64,000 bases of DNA from Paenibacillus macerans. GTDB taxonomy: Bacteria; Bacillota; Bacilli; Paenibacillales; Paenibacillaceae. The number at the start of each line of letters is the position of its first letter. Position 1 is the stretch's first letter. Location: contig NZ_UGSI01000001.1 in assembly GCF_900454495.1 (NCBI RefSeq), forward strand, positions 2,480,001 to 2,544,000. Direction: 5' to 3'. The position numbers and the translations under genes are program-made. The notes below the pieces were generated by a model that saw only the letters and a list, made by a program, of their open reading frames with translations, was not told the origin of the DNA and did not search any database. Below are positions 1-8,245 of the stretch, in pieces.

Positions 1-1
1 G

Positions 2-790
2 TTTGTCCGCGGTGAGGTCAGCGGCGATTTGCTCCAATTGAAAAAAGAAATTCAGCGGTTGTTTGACGCCAAAACGTTCCGTTTCTATGCGGGCGAGCGT
101 ATCTATGCGAAAATGCTGCCTGTGGAGACAACGAAAGAGGACATCTTCCTGCATTATTCCAAAGCCCTGCAGGAGATGAAAGATTGCATTGTTGCCGGGG
201 ACAAGGCCCGGATATCGCTGGCTGTCAAGGAATGGAAAAAATTTATCGAAAGCAGAGTCTATCCCGTCGAAGCCGTTAAATGCTGGGTGCTGAAAATGAC
301 CATGGAGCTCCAGCTCAAGTACACCGTCATGCAAAACTTCGTCACCAGCTTCAACACCGAAATGCTGCAGCGGAAAATCGCTTCGATCGAAACGCTGGAC
401 CATCTGCTGGAATGGCTTCAGGCATTTCTCGAAAAAAAATCCGTCGAAATAGAGGCGCTGCGGGAACAGACCGTACGCCGGGAAATTGCCGAGGCGCAGC
501 GATACGTTCAGATCCATACGGGAGAGAAAATCGCGATGGAAGAAATGGCGCATCGTCTAAACCTGAACCCGTCTCATTTCAGCCGGATTTTCAAGCAGGA
601 AACCGGGGAAACCTTCGTCGAATTTGTTACCCGTACGAAAATGGAAAGAGCGCAGGAATTGTTGAACCAGTCCGATTTGAACGTTGCGGAAATTTCCGAG
701 CAGCTTGGTTATGAGCATACGAGCTACTTTATCAAGCTTTTCCGGAATTTCGCCGGCATGTCCCCGAACGAGTTCCGGAAGTCGATTTAG
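2..790 (+). CDS. AraC-type (YesN-like) response regulator, C-terminal part, 5' truncated by the window edge
   Basis: The reading frame is open from base 2, so the gene begins before the window; a TTG at 29 is internal. What is visible is a helical linker followed by two AraC-type helix-turn-helix motifs over the last 100 residues, seen in the segments MEEMAHRLNLNPSHFSRIFK and VAEISEQLGYEHTSYFIKLF, ending in the usual PNEFRK. This layout is typical of YesN response regulators that work with a YesM kinase and control a nearby sugar importer, but the receiver domain is not in view, so a one-component AraC protein cannot be excluded. A strong terminator follows 46 bases after the stop. Confidence 0.85.
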   Translation, partial: FVRGEVSGDLLQLKKEIQRLFDAKTFRFYAGERIYAKMLPVETTKEDIFLHYSKALQEMKDCIVAGDKARISLAVKEWKKFIESRVYPVEAVKCWVLKMTMELQLKYTVMQNFVTSFNTEMLQRKIASIETLDHLLEWLQAFLEKKSVEIEALREQTVRREIAEAQRYVQIHTGEKIAMEEMAHRLNLNPSHFSRIFKQETGETFVEFVTRTKMERAQELLNQSDLNVAEISEQLGYEHTSYFIKLFRNFAGMSPNEFRKSI

Positions 791-835
791 CTTGTTCTAA
801 ATTGAGTTTACTTATTCAGACGATGCAGCAGGCGA

Positions 836-878
836 AAAAGCTTCCAACCCCACTCAAGCAGTGGTCTGGAAGCTTTTT
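836..878 (+). terminator. Rho-independent terminator after the AraC-type gene
   Basis: The stem AAAGCTTCCA (837-846) pairs with TGGAAGCTTT (867-876), with an inner stem CCACT (850-854) / AGTGG (860-864), followed by a run of T. It lies 46 bases after the stop at 790. Confidence 0.88.
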
Positions 879-934
879 TGAAGATTGCGGAATTCGCAGC
901 TTAACTGTCGTAGAGACAAAATCACCCTATGCTT

Positions 935-1150
935 TGACGAATAATTGCAAATCATACAACTAACTTATATCTATCTACCCGATCATTCGTTGTAATTGCA
1001 CTTCATGCAATTATAACCTCGTCTCTCCCCCTATTCTTCAAAAGATAGCGGAGTAATTGTATGTTTTACAATTACCCGAGCGCTGTGGCCGCATTGCCCG
1101 ATAAGTAACTGTCTATTTTGCAACTATTCCATTCAACAGCAGACCAAGAG
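935..1150. repeat. 216-bp dispersed repeat R1, copy A
   Basis: This stretch aligns over its whole length with 44751-44966; both copies are 216 bp and share long identical blocks such as AATTGCAAATCATACAACTA at the left and CAACTAT and GACCAAGAG at the right. Two hairpins are visible: ATTGCA/TGCAAT near 990-1010 and GTAATTGTA/TACAATTAC near 1054-1076. The repeat ends 15 bases past the stop of the minus-strand oxidoreductase gene, so it would lie in that mRNA's 3' region. With the terminator it fills the 791-1165 gap; no gene is seen there. Confidence 0.85.
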
Positions 1151-1165
1151 CAATGAATCGCGGCT

Positions 1166-2188
1166 TTACCCCATTACATCAACGCTTACCCAAGCCCCAC
1201 CAGCATTGGCCGACTTCTCTTCCGCTTCGACCAGCGCGACCGAGGCGGCGGCGCTTTCCGGCGTGCAAATGACGAGCGGTTGATCGTGGATAATCGCCGC
1301 GATGAAATGCTTCAACTCCCGGTAATAGCCGTCATCCGCGGGCAGTTCCGGCTTAAAGCCCGGCTGGTCATTGGGATTTACGGTTACGGAGCTGCCGTCG
1401 AATACGATGTTCCCCCGTTCAAAGTTGACCCGGTAGCCCATGTAAAAACCGAAATCTCCCTCCAGCGTCCAGTCAACCTGGGCGTTGATCACCTTGCCGT
1501 CCGGGTAGGCGTAATGGGTGGACGCGATATCGTAGCCGCTGCCCGGGATGACATTGCGCCCGATGGTCGACACTTTCTCCGGGGGTCCAAACAGCCACTG
1601 GATCATATCGGCATCGTGAATATGCATATCCAGCAGAGCCGCACCGCTTAATTGCTCGGTGAGAAACCAATTTTTCGGCGCTCCCGAGCCGCGGTAGAAA
1701 TATCCGGCCGTCGGCTGGCCAAAACGTTGGTCCTCAATCACTTCTTTCAGGTATACGTAACCCGGCCAAAAGCGCAGGCACTGTCCGATCATCAGCTTGC
1801 GGCCGTGCTTCTTGGCGGTTTCCGCCATTTGGCGGGCATCGGCGGAATAGCGGGCCATCGGCTTTTCGCAGAATACATGGTACCCGCGTTCCAGAAGCGA
1901 GCAAGCCATCTCCGCATGCAGGTAGGTGGGAACGGCCAGATCGATCATATCGAGCTGCTCTGCGGCAAGCATTTTCTCCACATGATCATACAGCCGGTAG
2001 GAAGACAGATCATAAATCTCCTGTCCCGTCGACATGTTGCCGTTCGCTTTGCTGTCCTTCAATTCATCGATCCTCAGATCGCAAATCGCCGCAAGCTCAA
2101 TCGGCTCCCCTTCGGCCATCAGACGAACATAATTGTCAAAATGCATCCGGCCCATAAAGCCGAAGCCGACAAGACCAATTTTCAGCAT
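1166..2188 (-). CDS. Gfo/Idh/MocA-family NAD(P)-dependent sugar oxidoreductase
   Basis: 340 residues. The N-terminus carries the Rossmann nucleotide-binding motif GFGFMGRMH and the family signature EKPMAR near residue 110, followed by the substrate-binding alpha/beta domain. Such enzymes oxidise or epimerise cyclitols and sugars in the cytoplasm; the substrate is not evident. ATG at 2188 is preceded by an AAGGAGG-type site. It is the second gene of an operon, 47 bases after the epimerase-like gene, with an AraC regulator divergent from the operon. Repeat R1 copy A lies directly after the stop. Confidence 0.9.
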   Translation of the reverse strand: MLKIGLVGFGFMGRMHFDNYVRLMAEGEPIELAAICDLRIDELKDSKANGNMSTGQEIYDLSSYRLYDHVEKMLAAEQLDMIDLAVPTYLHAEMACSLLERGYHVFCEKPMARYSADARQMAETAKKHGRKLMIGQCLRFWPGYVYLKEVIEDQRFGQPTAGYFYRGSGAPKNWFLTEQLSGAALLDMHIHDADMIQWLFGPPEKVSTIGRNVIPGSGYDIASTHYAYPDGKVINAQVDWTLEGDFGFYMGYRVNFERGNIVFDGSSVTVNPNDQPGFKPELPADDGYYRELKHFIAAIIHDQPLVICTPESAAASVALVEAEEKSANAGGAWVSVDVMG

Positions 2189-2235
2189 CGCGCTGCCTCC
2201 TTAAAGTACGCGTTCAATAAAACTGCCTCTTAAAG

Positions 2236-3087
2236 TTAATAAGCCTCTTTTCGTCCCAAAATGGCATCCATAGCCGCCGAAGTATTGAAAATGATCTGTT
2301 CGGAATAATGTTCATAATGCGGGATCATTTCGGCCGTGACGTAATTGGTGTAGCCAACCTCGCGCAGCGCGGCCACAACGGAGGGGTAATCTACATTGCC
2401 CGCCAAGAGGTCCACAAATCCATGCAGCCCGCCGGCTTCGCGGCGGTAATCCTTGAAGTGCACCTTTTTGATGCGCGGCCCCAGGATGCGAACCCAATGC
2501 TCCGGATAACCCGCGTACAGAACATTGCCGATGTCCAAATAGGAACCGACATAAGGCGAGCCCACGGCGTCAAGAAAACCGCGCATTTCCAGCGGCGACA
2601 ACAGGAATTTGTTCCACACATTTTCGATGCCGATGGAGACGCCGGCCTTCTCCGCTTCCCCCGCCAGCTTGCCGATCGCTTCCAAAGCACGGTCGTAAGC
2701 TGTGTCGTAAGGCACCACCTCGGAGCCGGGAATGAAATCCACGCCGACCGCCCCTGGAATCACCAGAATCGCGTCAACTCCAAGCGCCGCCGCCAGCTCC
2801 AACTGCTTTTTGCAGATATCGGACGCCTTGCTACGGACTGACACCTGCTCGCTGGTCATGGAATAAGACCAATACAAGCCGGTAGCCAGGCCGCATATTT
2901 CCAAACCTGCGTCCTCCACCTGCCGGCGGATTTGGACAGCCTCTTTTTCCGTAATCTGCAGCCCAAGCTCGCCTTCCTCATTCAAGGACAGTTCAATCCC
3001 TTCAAAGCCGGCCGCCTTCGCCAGGCGCGCGCTTTCCGCAATGGTTGTCCCTTCGCGGAACGACCAGATGTTAATTCCCTTCTTCAT
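2236..3087 (-). CDS. Sugar phosphate isomerase/epimerase (xylose isomerase-like TIM barrel)
   Basis: 283 residues of the AP-endonuclease-2-like TIM barrel family. Characteristic segments are GINIWSFREG at the N-terminus, GIELSLNEEGE, GIENVWNKF and the metal-site segment YLDIGNVLYAGYPEHWV with KVHFKDYR. These proteins interconvert free or phosphorylated keto- and aldo-sugars or inosose intermediates using a divalent metal. ATG at 3087 follows a GGGAGGAAGG site. It leads an operon with the Gfo/Idh/MocA gene, a common pairing for myo-inositol-like or rare-sugar catabolism; the exact substrate is unknown. Confidence 0.87.
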   Translation of the reverse strand: MKKGINIWSFREGTTIAESARLAKAAGFEGIELSLNEEGELGLQITEKEAVQIRRQVEDAGLEICGLATGLYWSYSMTSEQVSVRSKASDICKKQLELAAALGVDAILVIPGAVGVDFIPGSEVVPYDTAYDRALEAIGKLAGEAEKAGVSIGIENVWNKFLLSPLEMRGFLDAVGSPYVGSYLDIGNVLYAGYPEHWVRILGPRIKKVHFKDYRREAGGLHGFVDLLAGNVDYPSVVAALREVGYTNYVTAEMIPHYEHYSEQIIFNTSAAMDAILGRKEAY

Positions 3088-3257
3088 CGTCCTTCCTCCC
3101 TATTTTGCATTTTTCCGTTAAGGTGATACCATAGTTATGAATTTTGTTTTTTTGTGTTTATACACTCATTATATTGACTCCAAGACATAATTTATTTAGC
3201 GAAAAAAGTTAATTTTTATCTCATTCCGTGATTTTGTGAGCAAGGAGGTTCTTTCCC
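3088..3257. promoter_or_regulatory. Divergent control region between epimerase operon and AraC gene
   Basis: 170 bases, AT-rich, separating two divergent transcription units. On the minus strand TTGGAG and TATAAA lie about 15 bases apart; on the plus strand TTGACT followed by TAATTT-like boxes is seen. An AraC binding site is expected here but no clear direct repeat was found. Confidence 0.45.
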
Positions 3258-4169
3258 GTGAGTGAAAATCGCCCTTTATCCGTAAAAACGCGCACCGCCC
3301 CCTTCACGGCCTGGTCGCCCAACATTCATTACGCTCAATTTCAAACCCTCCCCCCATGCCGGTTTCCCGTAAGGAGGCTGTACGATTTCGAGCTGCTGTA
3401 CGTCTGCCATGGCGAAATGGCCACGACCATGAACGGGCAGCGCTATTTGCTTTCGGCCGGGCAGCTCATTTTCCTGCCGTGCGGGGTCTACCATCAAAAC
3501 GAAATTGTTTCCGTGCCTGAAGCCAAGCTGATGGGCATTCACTTTGATTTTTTCAGCGATGTGACGATTCAAAAGGAGGAGGATCTGCTGATCCCCGAGG
3601 AAGGAATGGTATGGGACAAGCTCGCCGCCGAGGCCGTGACGGGAACGGATCGAGGGCTGGCCTTTTCCGCGGATCCCGTCTATTCGCCGTCTGTGGAGTG
3701 CGTTCAGGCGATGGAACAGCTTATCCATGAATTTGCCAGGCGTTCTCTGGGGTTTGAGCTGGTATGCAAGGGGTTAATGTTGGAGATTTTGGCGCATTTA
3801 CTGCGTTCCCAAATGGCCCGCCGGATCGCCGGGGTTTCGGAGCATGGAGAGCGCATCAAGCGCCTGGCGGAACGTATCGACGCCGCTCCTGCGGAGGACT
3901 GGTCGGGCAGACGGATTGCCGCCGAGCTGCAGATGAGCGTGGATCATGCCGCCAAGCTGTTCCGGCAAATCATCGGCGTGCCTCCCGGGGAATTCCTGCG
4001 CACCGTCCGGCATCGCGAGGCATGCAGACTGCTTCGGGATACGGACTGGACGATTGAAGAAGTAGGAGCTCAGGTGGGGTATTCCGATATTCATTATTTC
4101 AGCCGTTTATTTAACGCAAACGAAGGAATCTCGCCGCGCGCTTACCGCAAGCTTTCACGGATTCTCTAA
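3258..4169 (+). CDS. AraC-family regulator with N-terminal cupin sensor
   Basis: 303 residues starting with GTG at 3258, placed by an AAGGAGG site eight or so bases upstream. Residues 30-110 look like a cupin ligand-binding domain (LSAGQLIFLPCGVYHQNE resembles the beta-barrel turn), and residues 200-300 hold two HTH motifs (SGRRIAAELQMSVDHAAKLF and IEEVGAQVGYSDIHYFSRLF) ending SPRAYRK. It is divergent from the epimerase/oxidoreductase operon, so it is probably that operon's sugar-responsive activator. Confidence 0.9.
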   Translation: MSENRPLSVKTRTAPFTAWSPNIHYAQFQTLPPCRFPVRRLYDFELLYVCHGEMATTMNGQRYLLSAGQLIFLPCGVYHQNEIVSVPEAKLMGIHFDFFSDVTIQKEEDLLIPEEGMVWDKLAAEAVTGTDRGLAFSADPVYSPSVECVQAMEQLIHEFARRSLGFELVCKGLMLEILAHLLRSQMARRIAGVSEHGERIKRLAERIDAAPAEDWSGRRIAAELQMSVDHAAKLFRQIIGVPPGEFLRTVRHREACRLLRDTDWTIEEVGAQVGYSDIHYFSRLFNANEGISPRAYRKLSRIL

Positions 4170-4213
4170 AGTACGGATTTGGCGCAAAGCGAAAAAAGGC
4201 CCTACGGCCAGCT

Positions 4214-5242
4214 TCATTCGCTGCTGCCGCCCGAGGACCGGCGAAGCATCATGGTGTAAGGTACGATCAGTTTGACCGGAACGGTATACCGGTTGTTCAG
4301 GTAATCCAGCAGCATTTTAACGGCAAACATGCCCATTTCCAGCTTGGGTACATGGATGGTGGATAAAGGGGGCGAGGTAAACTCCGATATTTCGATATTG
4401 TCCACACCAAAAAAAGCGATATCCTCGGGAATTTTCAGTCCCTGCTCGGCGGCCGCCCGCATCGCGGCAATCGCCATCATATCGCTGGCGGCAAAAATAG
4501 CCGTTGGCCGATCGTTATTTTTCTCGAAGGCCTGCTTGGTCAGCTCATAGCTCAAGGAAACATCCCATTTTACATCGATCACCCAATCTTCCTGGACGGG
4601 TAATCCGGCCTCCTGCATCGCGCTTTGGTAGCCGAGAAAACGTTTTTCGCTGCGGAAATCGTCATCGAGCTCCGCGCCGCCGATATAGGCGATCCGCCGG
4701 TGGCCTTGGGCAATAAGATATTGCACGGCTTCTTTCGCCGCGGCCGACCGGTCGTAGCTGACCACAGGGATCTCCTTGTCCGCCAGATCAATCCCCACGA
4801 TGATGCCGACGTTCGCTTTCAGCCACTTGTACGCCTCCTGCTCGATCCGTTCCACAATCAGCAGTCCGTCAAGGCGGCGTTCCTTCACCAAAGTTTGCAG
4901 CTGCTGGAGGTCGCCTTGCTTTTCCAGACTGTGCACAAACTCCAGACGCATTCCGGAAGCGGCCAGTTCTTTCTCGATCCCTTCCAGAATAATCGAAAAA
5001 TAAGGATTGTTATATTTGTTCTGGGGCATCGCTACAACGCAACCGACCCGGAAACCGTGTTTGGGTTGGTTCTTTTTTGCCTTGGCGGCGCGCTGCGAAT
5101 GATAGCCCATTTGCTCTGCCGTTTCCCAGATTTTCCGCCGTGTTTCCTCACTCACCGAGTGGTTGGCATCATTTTTCATTACCCTTGAAACCGTTGAGAT
5201 CGACACTCCCACCTGTTCGGCTATATCTTTTAATCTCGCCAT
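4214..5242 (-). CDS. LacI/GalR-family transcriptional regulator
   Basis: 342 residues. The N-terminal HTH and hinge helix are textbook (LKDIAEQVGVSISTVSRVMK), followed by a periplasmic-binding-protein-like effector domain with FGVDNIEISEFTSPPLSTI near residue 285. ATG at 5242 follows a GAGAGG site. It is convergent with the AraC gene and has no enzyme gene beside it, so its regulon is not local or lies in the unknown; four 16-bp palindromes lie 170-350 bases upstream of its start. Confidence 0.92.
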   Translation of the reverse strand: MARLKDIAEQVGVSISTVSRVMKNDANHSVSEETRRKIWETAEQMGYHSQRAAKAKKNQPKHGFRVGCVVAMPQNKYNNPYFSIILEGIEKELAASGMRLEFVHSLEKQGDLQQLQTLVKERRLDGLLIVERIEQEAYKWLKANVGIIVGIDLADKEIPVVSYDRSAAAKEAVQYLIAQGHRRIAYIGGAELDDDFRSEKRFLGYQSAMQEAGLPVQEDWVIDVKWDVSLSYELTKQAFEKNNDRPTAIFAASDMMAIAAMRAAAEQGLKIPEDIAFFGVDNIEISEFTSPPLSTIHVPKLEMGMFAVKMLLDYLNNRYTVPVKLIVPYTMMLRRSSGGSSE

Positions 5243-5409
5243 TTTTGCTGTTCCTCTCTACAATCCCGCTTCAAGTAATAAGGACATTTTATTTATGCAA
5301 CTCGCAAAGAAAATTGCGCAAAGTTGCGGCAAACTCATTTTATAGTTCATGCCATGATATGTCAAGTTCTTCCTGATTACCTGAGTTAGGCGGAGGCGGG
5401 CAGTTTTAG

Positions 5410-5588
5410 ATTGGAAAAATCCAATAGAATGACGGTAATAAAATGCCTTTCTGAACTCTCATTGGAAATATCCAATAGATTTCGCTCAAGTCGCCCGATT
5501 TGCGCCCTGCTGAGTCTGATCTATTGGAAATTTCCAATCAATCGGCCGTATGACCACTCAAGTTCCCATTCTATTGGATAAATCCAAT
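5410..5588. repeat. Repeat R2: four 16-bp ATTGGA-N4-TCCAAT palindromes
   Basis: Palindromes sit at 5410-5425, 5461-5476, 5523-5538 and 5573-5588, all 16 bp, reading ATTGGA-NNNN-TCCAAT with AT-only or nearly AT-only centres (AAAA, AATA, AATT, TAAA). Start-to-start spacings are 51, 62 and 50 bases. Most are flanked by TCTCATTGG/CCAATAGA-type extensions. They lie upstream of the LacI gene and downstream of citG. The rest of the 5243-5698 gap holds nothing else recognised except a GC hairpin at 5672-5693. Confidence 0.85.
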
Positions 5589-5671
5589 GAGAATGATGAT
5601 ACCTCCCAGTTTCACTGTCAGAAAATGCCTCTCAACATATATTCATACTACGCAGGGAGGAAATAGGGAAA

Positions 5672-5693
5672 GGACCGGACCGAAAGGCCGGCC
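5672..5693 (-). terminator. Possible terminator of the citrate operon
   Basis: GGACCGGACC (5672-5681) and GGCCGGCC (5686-5693) form a GC-rich stem with a GAAA loop and two bulged A residues, directly after the citG stop on the minus strand. The following T run is interrupted (TTTCCCTATTT), so termination strength is uncertain. Confidence 0.45.
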
Positions 5694-5698
5694 CCAAA

Positions 5699-6571
5699 TT
5701 AAATGCAAATCCGATCCAGCATGACGGTAACGGCCAACAAATCTGCCGACCCGCCAGGGCTGATATTTCTTTTGATGAATTCCTTATCCATAAGAAGAAC
5801 CATTGATTTGCCCGCTTCCGTCAGCACCCCTCCGGCTTCCAAAACTCGGCGGGCATACTGCCGGACATACTCCAGCGTATCCAAATCATGTCTTGCCACA
5901 ACATTCGTATCCTCATTAACAGCCATTAAGTGAAGCAGGGTCTGCACGCAGATCTCGTTCATATGGTGCGTGTTCGCCGCCTTTAACTGCCGGAAAACCG
6001 GGAGTGATCCGTTTCTGACCGTGGGAAATCCCCTTTCCACTTCTCCGCGTATCCCCTTTAAGCCGTATTTACGGTACAGCTTCTCCCCGTTGGAGAGTCC
6101 TGCGGATTTGTTCATGGATGCCAGCTCACTGCGGCTTAACCCCTCCGTCATGTTGGCGATCAGTCCGCAGAGTTCTTCCGCATCCAGCAGTTCCGTTTCA
6201 AGCACCGCCATGAGGTGTGCCGCAGCCGCGCATAAGATCCCGAGCGAAAATACAAGACCTTTATGGGTATTCACGCCTCCCGTGGCTTGAAACATCGTCC
6301 TTTCGGCTGCAATTCCGACAGGGCGCAATCTGCGGAACAGTTCCTTAGGATGATCTCCCTGAAATTCCGTGCCCAGCAGCGCGCATTTGACGAAATAGCC
6401 GGATAAGGCGGCCGAACTCTCCATAAAGGTGAAAAAGTCCATATCCCGGTGAGCGCCGCAATTAAACCGGTCAACCAGGCCCGGTTTCGGGCTGGAGGAA
6501 ACTTCAAGCAACAGCGACAGCAACGCCGTCTTTTCCAGCTTCCCGCTAATTTCCGTCTTCTGCATTTTCAT
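5699..6571 (-). CDS. citG: Triphosphoribosyl-dephospho-CoA synthase CitG
   Basis: 290 residues from the chosen ATG at 6571, which overlaps the citX stop as ATGA and so suggests translational coupling; a longer frame reaches 6649 but has no ribosome site. CitG joins dephospho-CoA to ATP-derived ribose to make the precursor of the citrate lyase prosthetic group. Family signatures visible are KPGLVDRFNCGAHRDMDFFTF near residue 30 and GVNTHKG near residue 95. It is the last gene of the cit operon and sits in the cytoplasm. The N-terminal extension of the longer frame is citX sequence in another frame. Confidence 0.93.
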   Translation of the reverse strand: MKMQKTEISGKLEKTALLSLLLEVSSSPKPGLVDRFNCGAHRDMDFFTFMESSAALSGYFVKCALLGTEFQGDHPKELFRRLRPVGIAAERTMFQATGGVNTHKGLVFSLGILCAAAAHLMAVLETELLDAEELCGLIANMTEGLSRSELASMNKSAGLSNGEKLYRKYGLKGIRGEVERGFPTVRNGSLPVFRQLKAANTHHMNEICVQTLLHLMAVNEDTNVVARHDLDTLEYVRQYARRVLEAGGVLTEAGKSMVLLMDKEFIKRNISPGGSADLLAVTVMLDRICI

Positions 6572-7182
6572 CGATAGACATACTCCCCTTCTGTTTCCCC
6601 CACTTCCTTGATGGTTTTCCCGCAGCGAATATCGGCCCGCGTACCGCATGCTGCCTGAAAATAGGCATCAGCGATAGAACGAATGGCGTACAAAAGTTCA
6701 TTTACGGAATGGGCCTTGCTTCTTCCGCAAATGTGCGCATCCTGCCTGCACAACAGACACTTTCGGCGTGGATAACCCAAATCGCTTCTCGAAATGGGTT
6801 GACCGGCTCTTCCCAGAACGTCAATATCAAGCAATCTGCCGAGAGGGTGAATCGTCTCTGTTTGAACGGCAAACTGCTTCAGGATCCGTTCATCCGCATT
6901 GACAATAATATATCCTTCGGGACCTGTGATCAGGTCGTCTATCTGTTTAAAGACCAGCTTCATATCGGTCCCGGCAAGCCGCTCAAGCAACGCATCGTAA
7001 CCTTCCCGAAAAATCCGCCGGCTCATTAAAGTCGATTTCCTGGGACCGGGAATATTGACCGTCATGGAAATCAGCGGCAGCGAATGGGTCAGGAGGAGTT
7101 GTCTCTGTTTTGCCGCTCTGCGGTCCCGCGCTTTCAGCATCTCTTCCAGCGTAACTTCAAACTCATCATCCGCATCTGTCAT
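6568..7182 (-). CDS. citX: Apo-citrate lyase phosphoribosyl-dephospho-CoA transferase CitX
   Basis: 204 residues from ATG at 7182, which overlaps the citC stop as ATGA and has GGGGAG eight bases upstream. CitX moves the prosthetic group made by CitG onto the serine of the acyl carrier subunit CitD. The family core GRAGQPISRSDLGYPRRKCL and the cysteine-rich CLLCRQDAHICGRSKAH segment are both present. Length is slightly above the usual 180 or so residues. It is coupled on both sides to its partner genes citC and citG. Confidence 0.93.
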   Translation of the reverse strand: MTDADDEFEVTLEEMLKARDRRAAKQRQLLLTHSLPLISMTVNIPGPRKSTLMSRRIFREGYDALLERLAGTDMKLVFKQIDDLITGPEGYIIVNADERILKQFAVQTETIHPLGRLLDIDVLGRAGQPISRSDLGYPRRKCLLCRQDAHICGRSKAHSVNELLYAIRSIADAYFQAACGTRADIRCGKTIKEVGETEGEYVYR

Positions 7183-8240
7183 CGCAATTCTCCCCGTATG
7201 CAACGAATGACCTCACCGGCCTCGGGTGACTGCAGGAACCGGTAAGTGGTCTCCGGAACAAGCTCTTTCACCGCAGTCACATCCCCCTTCCGGATCAGCT
7301 CCCGCACCCGTGATGCGCTTATCGCTTCCTGGCCGTTGCAAATCCGGGGCACTTCCTCCACTTCGATCCCCCATGCAGGAAGCAGCTTTTTCATGACTCT
7401 GTTATAGGTTCGGGTTACTTTACAGGAGGGTTCCTCCCCGACAAACCGCTTGGTGATCCGCAAATGGGGGGCGATATGCCGGGAAAACAAGGTCAGATCC
7501 AGCTCGGCATGGACCTCGGCCGCATCCGCATCTTTTTTGAGGAAGTAAGACGGGAAGGTCGCGGCGGATATAATATAGTCCCGCCCTTGGTGAAGCACCA
7601 CGTTGGATAGATGCCTGGTGCCCTCCTCAATCAGCCTGTATCTGATTTCCTGCGGAAACACGGACCGGTCTTCCCATATCACGAATACGTGAAGCTTTTG
7701 TACCCTCGCGGCAGCGTATTCGATCAAATACCGATGCCCCAGCGTAAAAGGATTGCCGTTGAGAACTACCGCGCCTGCATTATGAATCTCTTCCACATGA
7801 ACTTCATCCCCGTACCCGCACTCTCTCCCGATTTCATCCAGATACCGGCTTAAGCCATCCTTCCGGTTCTCCAACAGAACAGCAGTAGGTGTCTCGACAA
7901 CGATGTGAAAGCCGAGTTCGGAGAATATCATCTTGTTCTTGGGTTTCGTGAACATAAAGAGACGGGATCGGCCTCTTCTATACTGCTCACGGATCAAGTG
8001 GTTCATAATACGGGCGGACAATCCCCTGCCTGCATACGCTTCGTCTACAGCGATGCATTTCAGCACCCTTCCCGAAAAAGCTCCCGTTGCGACAATACGT
8101 CCCTCCTCTTCAATCGCCATAGCGTACTGAATGTCGTTATCCAGCGTAAGACCCCGGGTTTTCAAAAAAGCAATCAGTCTGTCCTTATCCCTGCCCGACT
8201 CCAGATTGAGAACCTGCTCCTCCATTTCCAATATCCACAT
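7179..8240 (-). CDS. citC: [Citrate (pro-3S)-lyase] ligase CitC
   Basis: 353 residues. It acetylates the prosthetic group thiol of citrate lyase using acetate and ATP, switching the enzyme on. An N-terminal GNAT-like fold (residues 30-130, with EAYAGRGLSARIMNHL resembling the acetyl-CoA loop) precedes a nucleotidyltransferase domain with the motif VVLNGNPFTLGHRYLIE, the HxGH-like site, near residue 160. ATG at 8240 is five bases after the malic enzyme stop. Domain order and length match known CitC proteins. Confidence 0.94.
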   Translation of the reverse strand: MWILEMEEQVLNLESGRDKDRLIAFLKTRGLTLDNDIQYAMAIEEEGRIVATGAFSGRVLKCIAVDEAYAGRGLSARIMNHLIREQYRRGRSRLFMFTKPKNKMIFSELGFHIVVETPTAVLLENRKDGLSRYLDEIGRECGYGDEVHVEEIHNAGAVVLNGNPFTLGHRYLIEYAAARVQKLHVFVIWEDRSVFPQEIRYRLIEEGTRHLSNVVLHQGRDYIISAATFPSYFLKKDADAAEVHAELDLTLFSRHIAPHLRITKRFVGEEPSCKVTRTYNRVMKKLLPAWGIEVEEVPRICNGQEAISASRVRELIRKGDVTAVKELVPETTYRFLQSPEAGEVIRCIRGELR

Positions 8241-8245
8241 GCGAA

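Noticed and set aside
5410..5588. CRISPR array
   Set aside because: Repeats are 16-bp palindromes with uneven 34-46-base gaps, only four in number, and no cas genes are present.
5672..5693. Possible riboswitch or attenuator before LacI
   Set aside because: The GC hairpin lies too far from the LacI start and is placed as expected for a terminator after citG.
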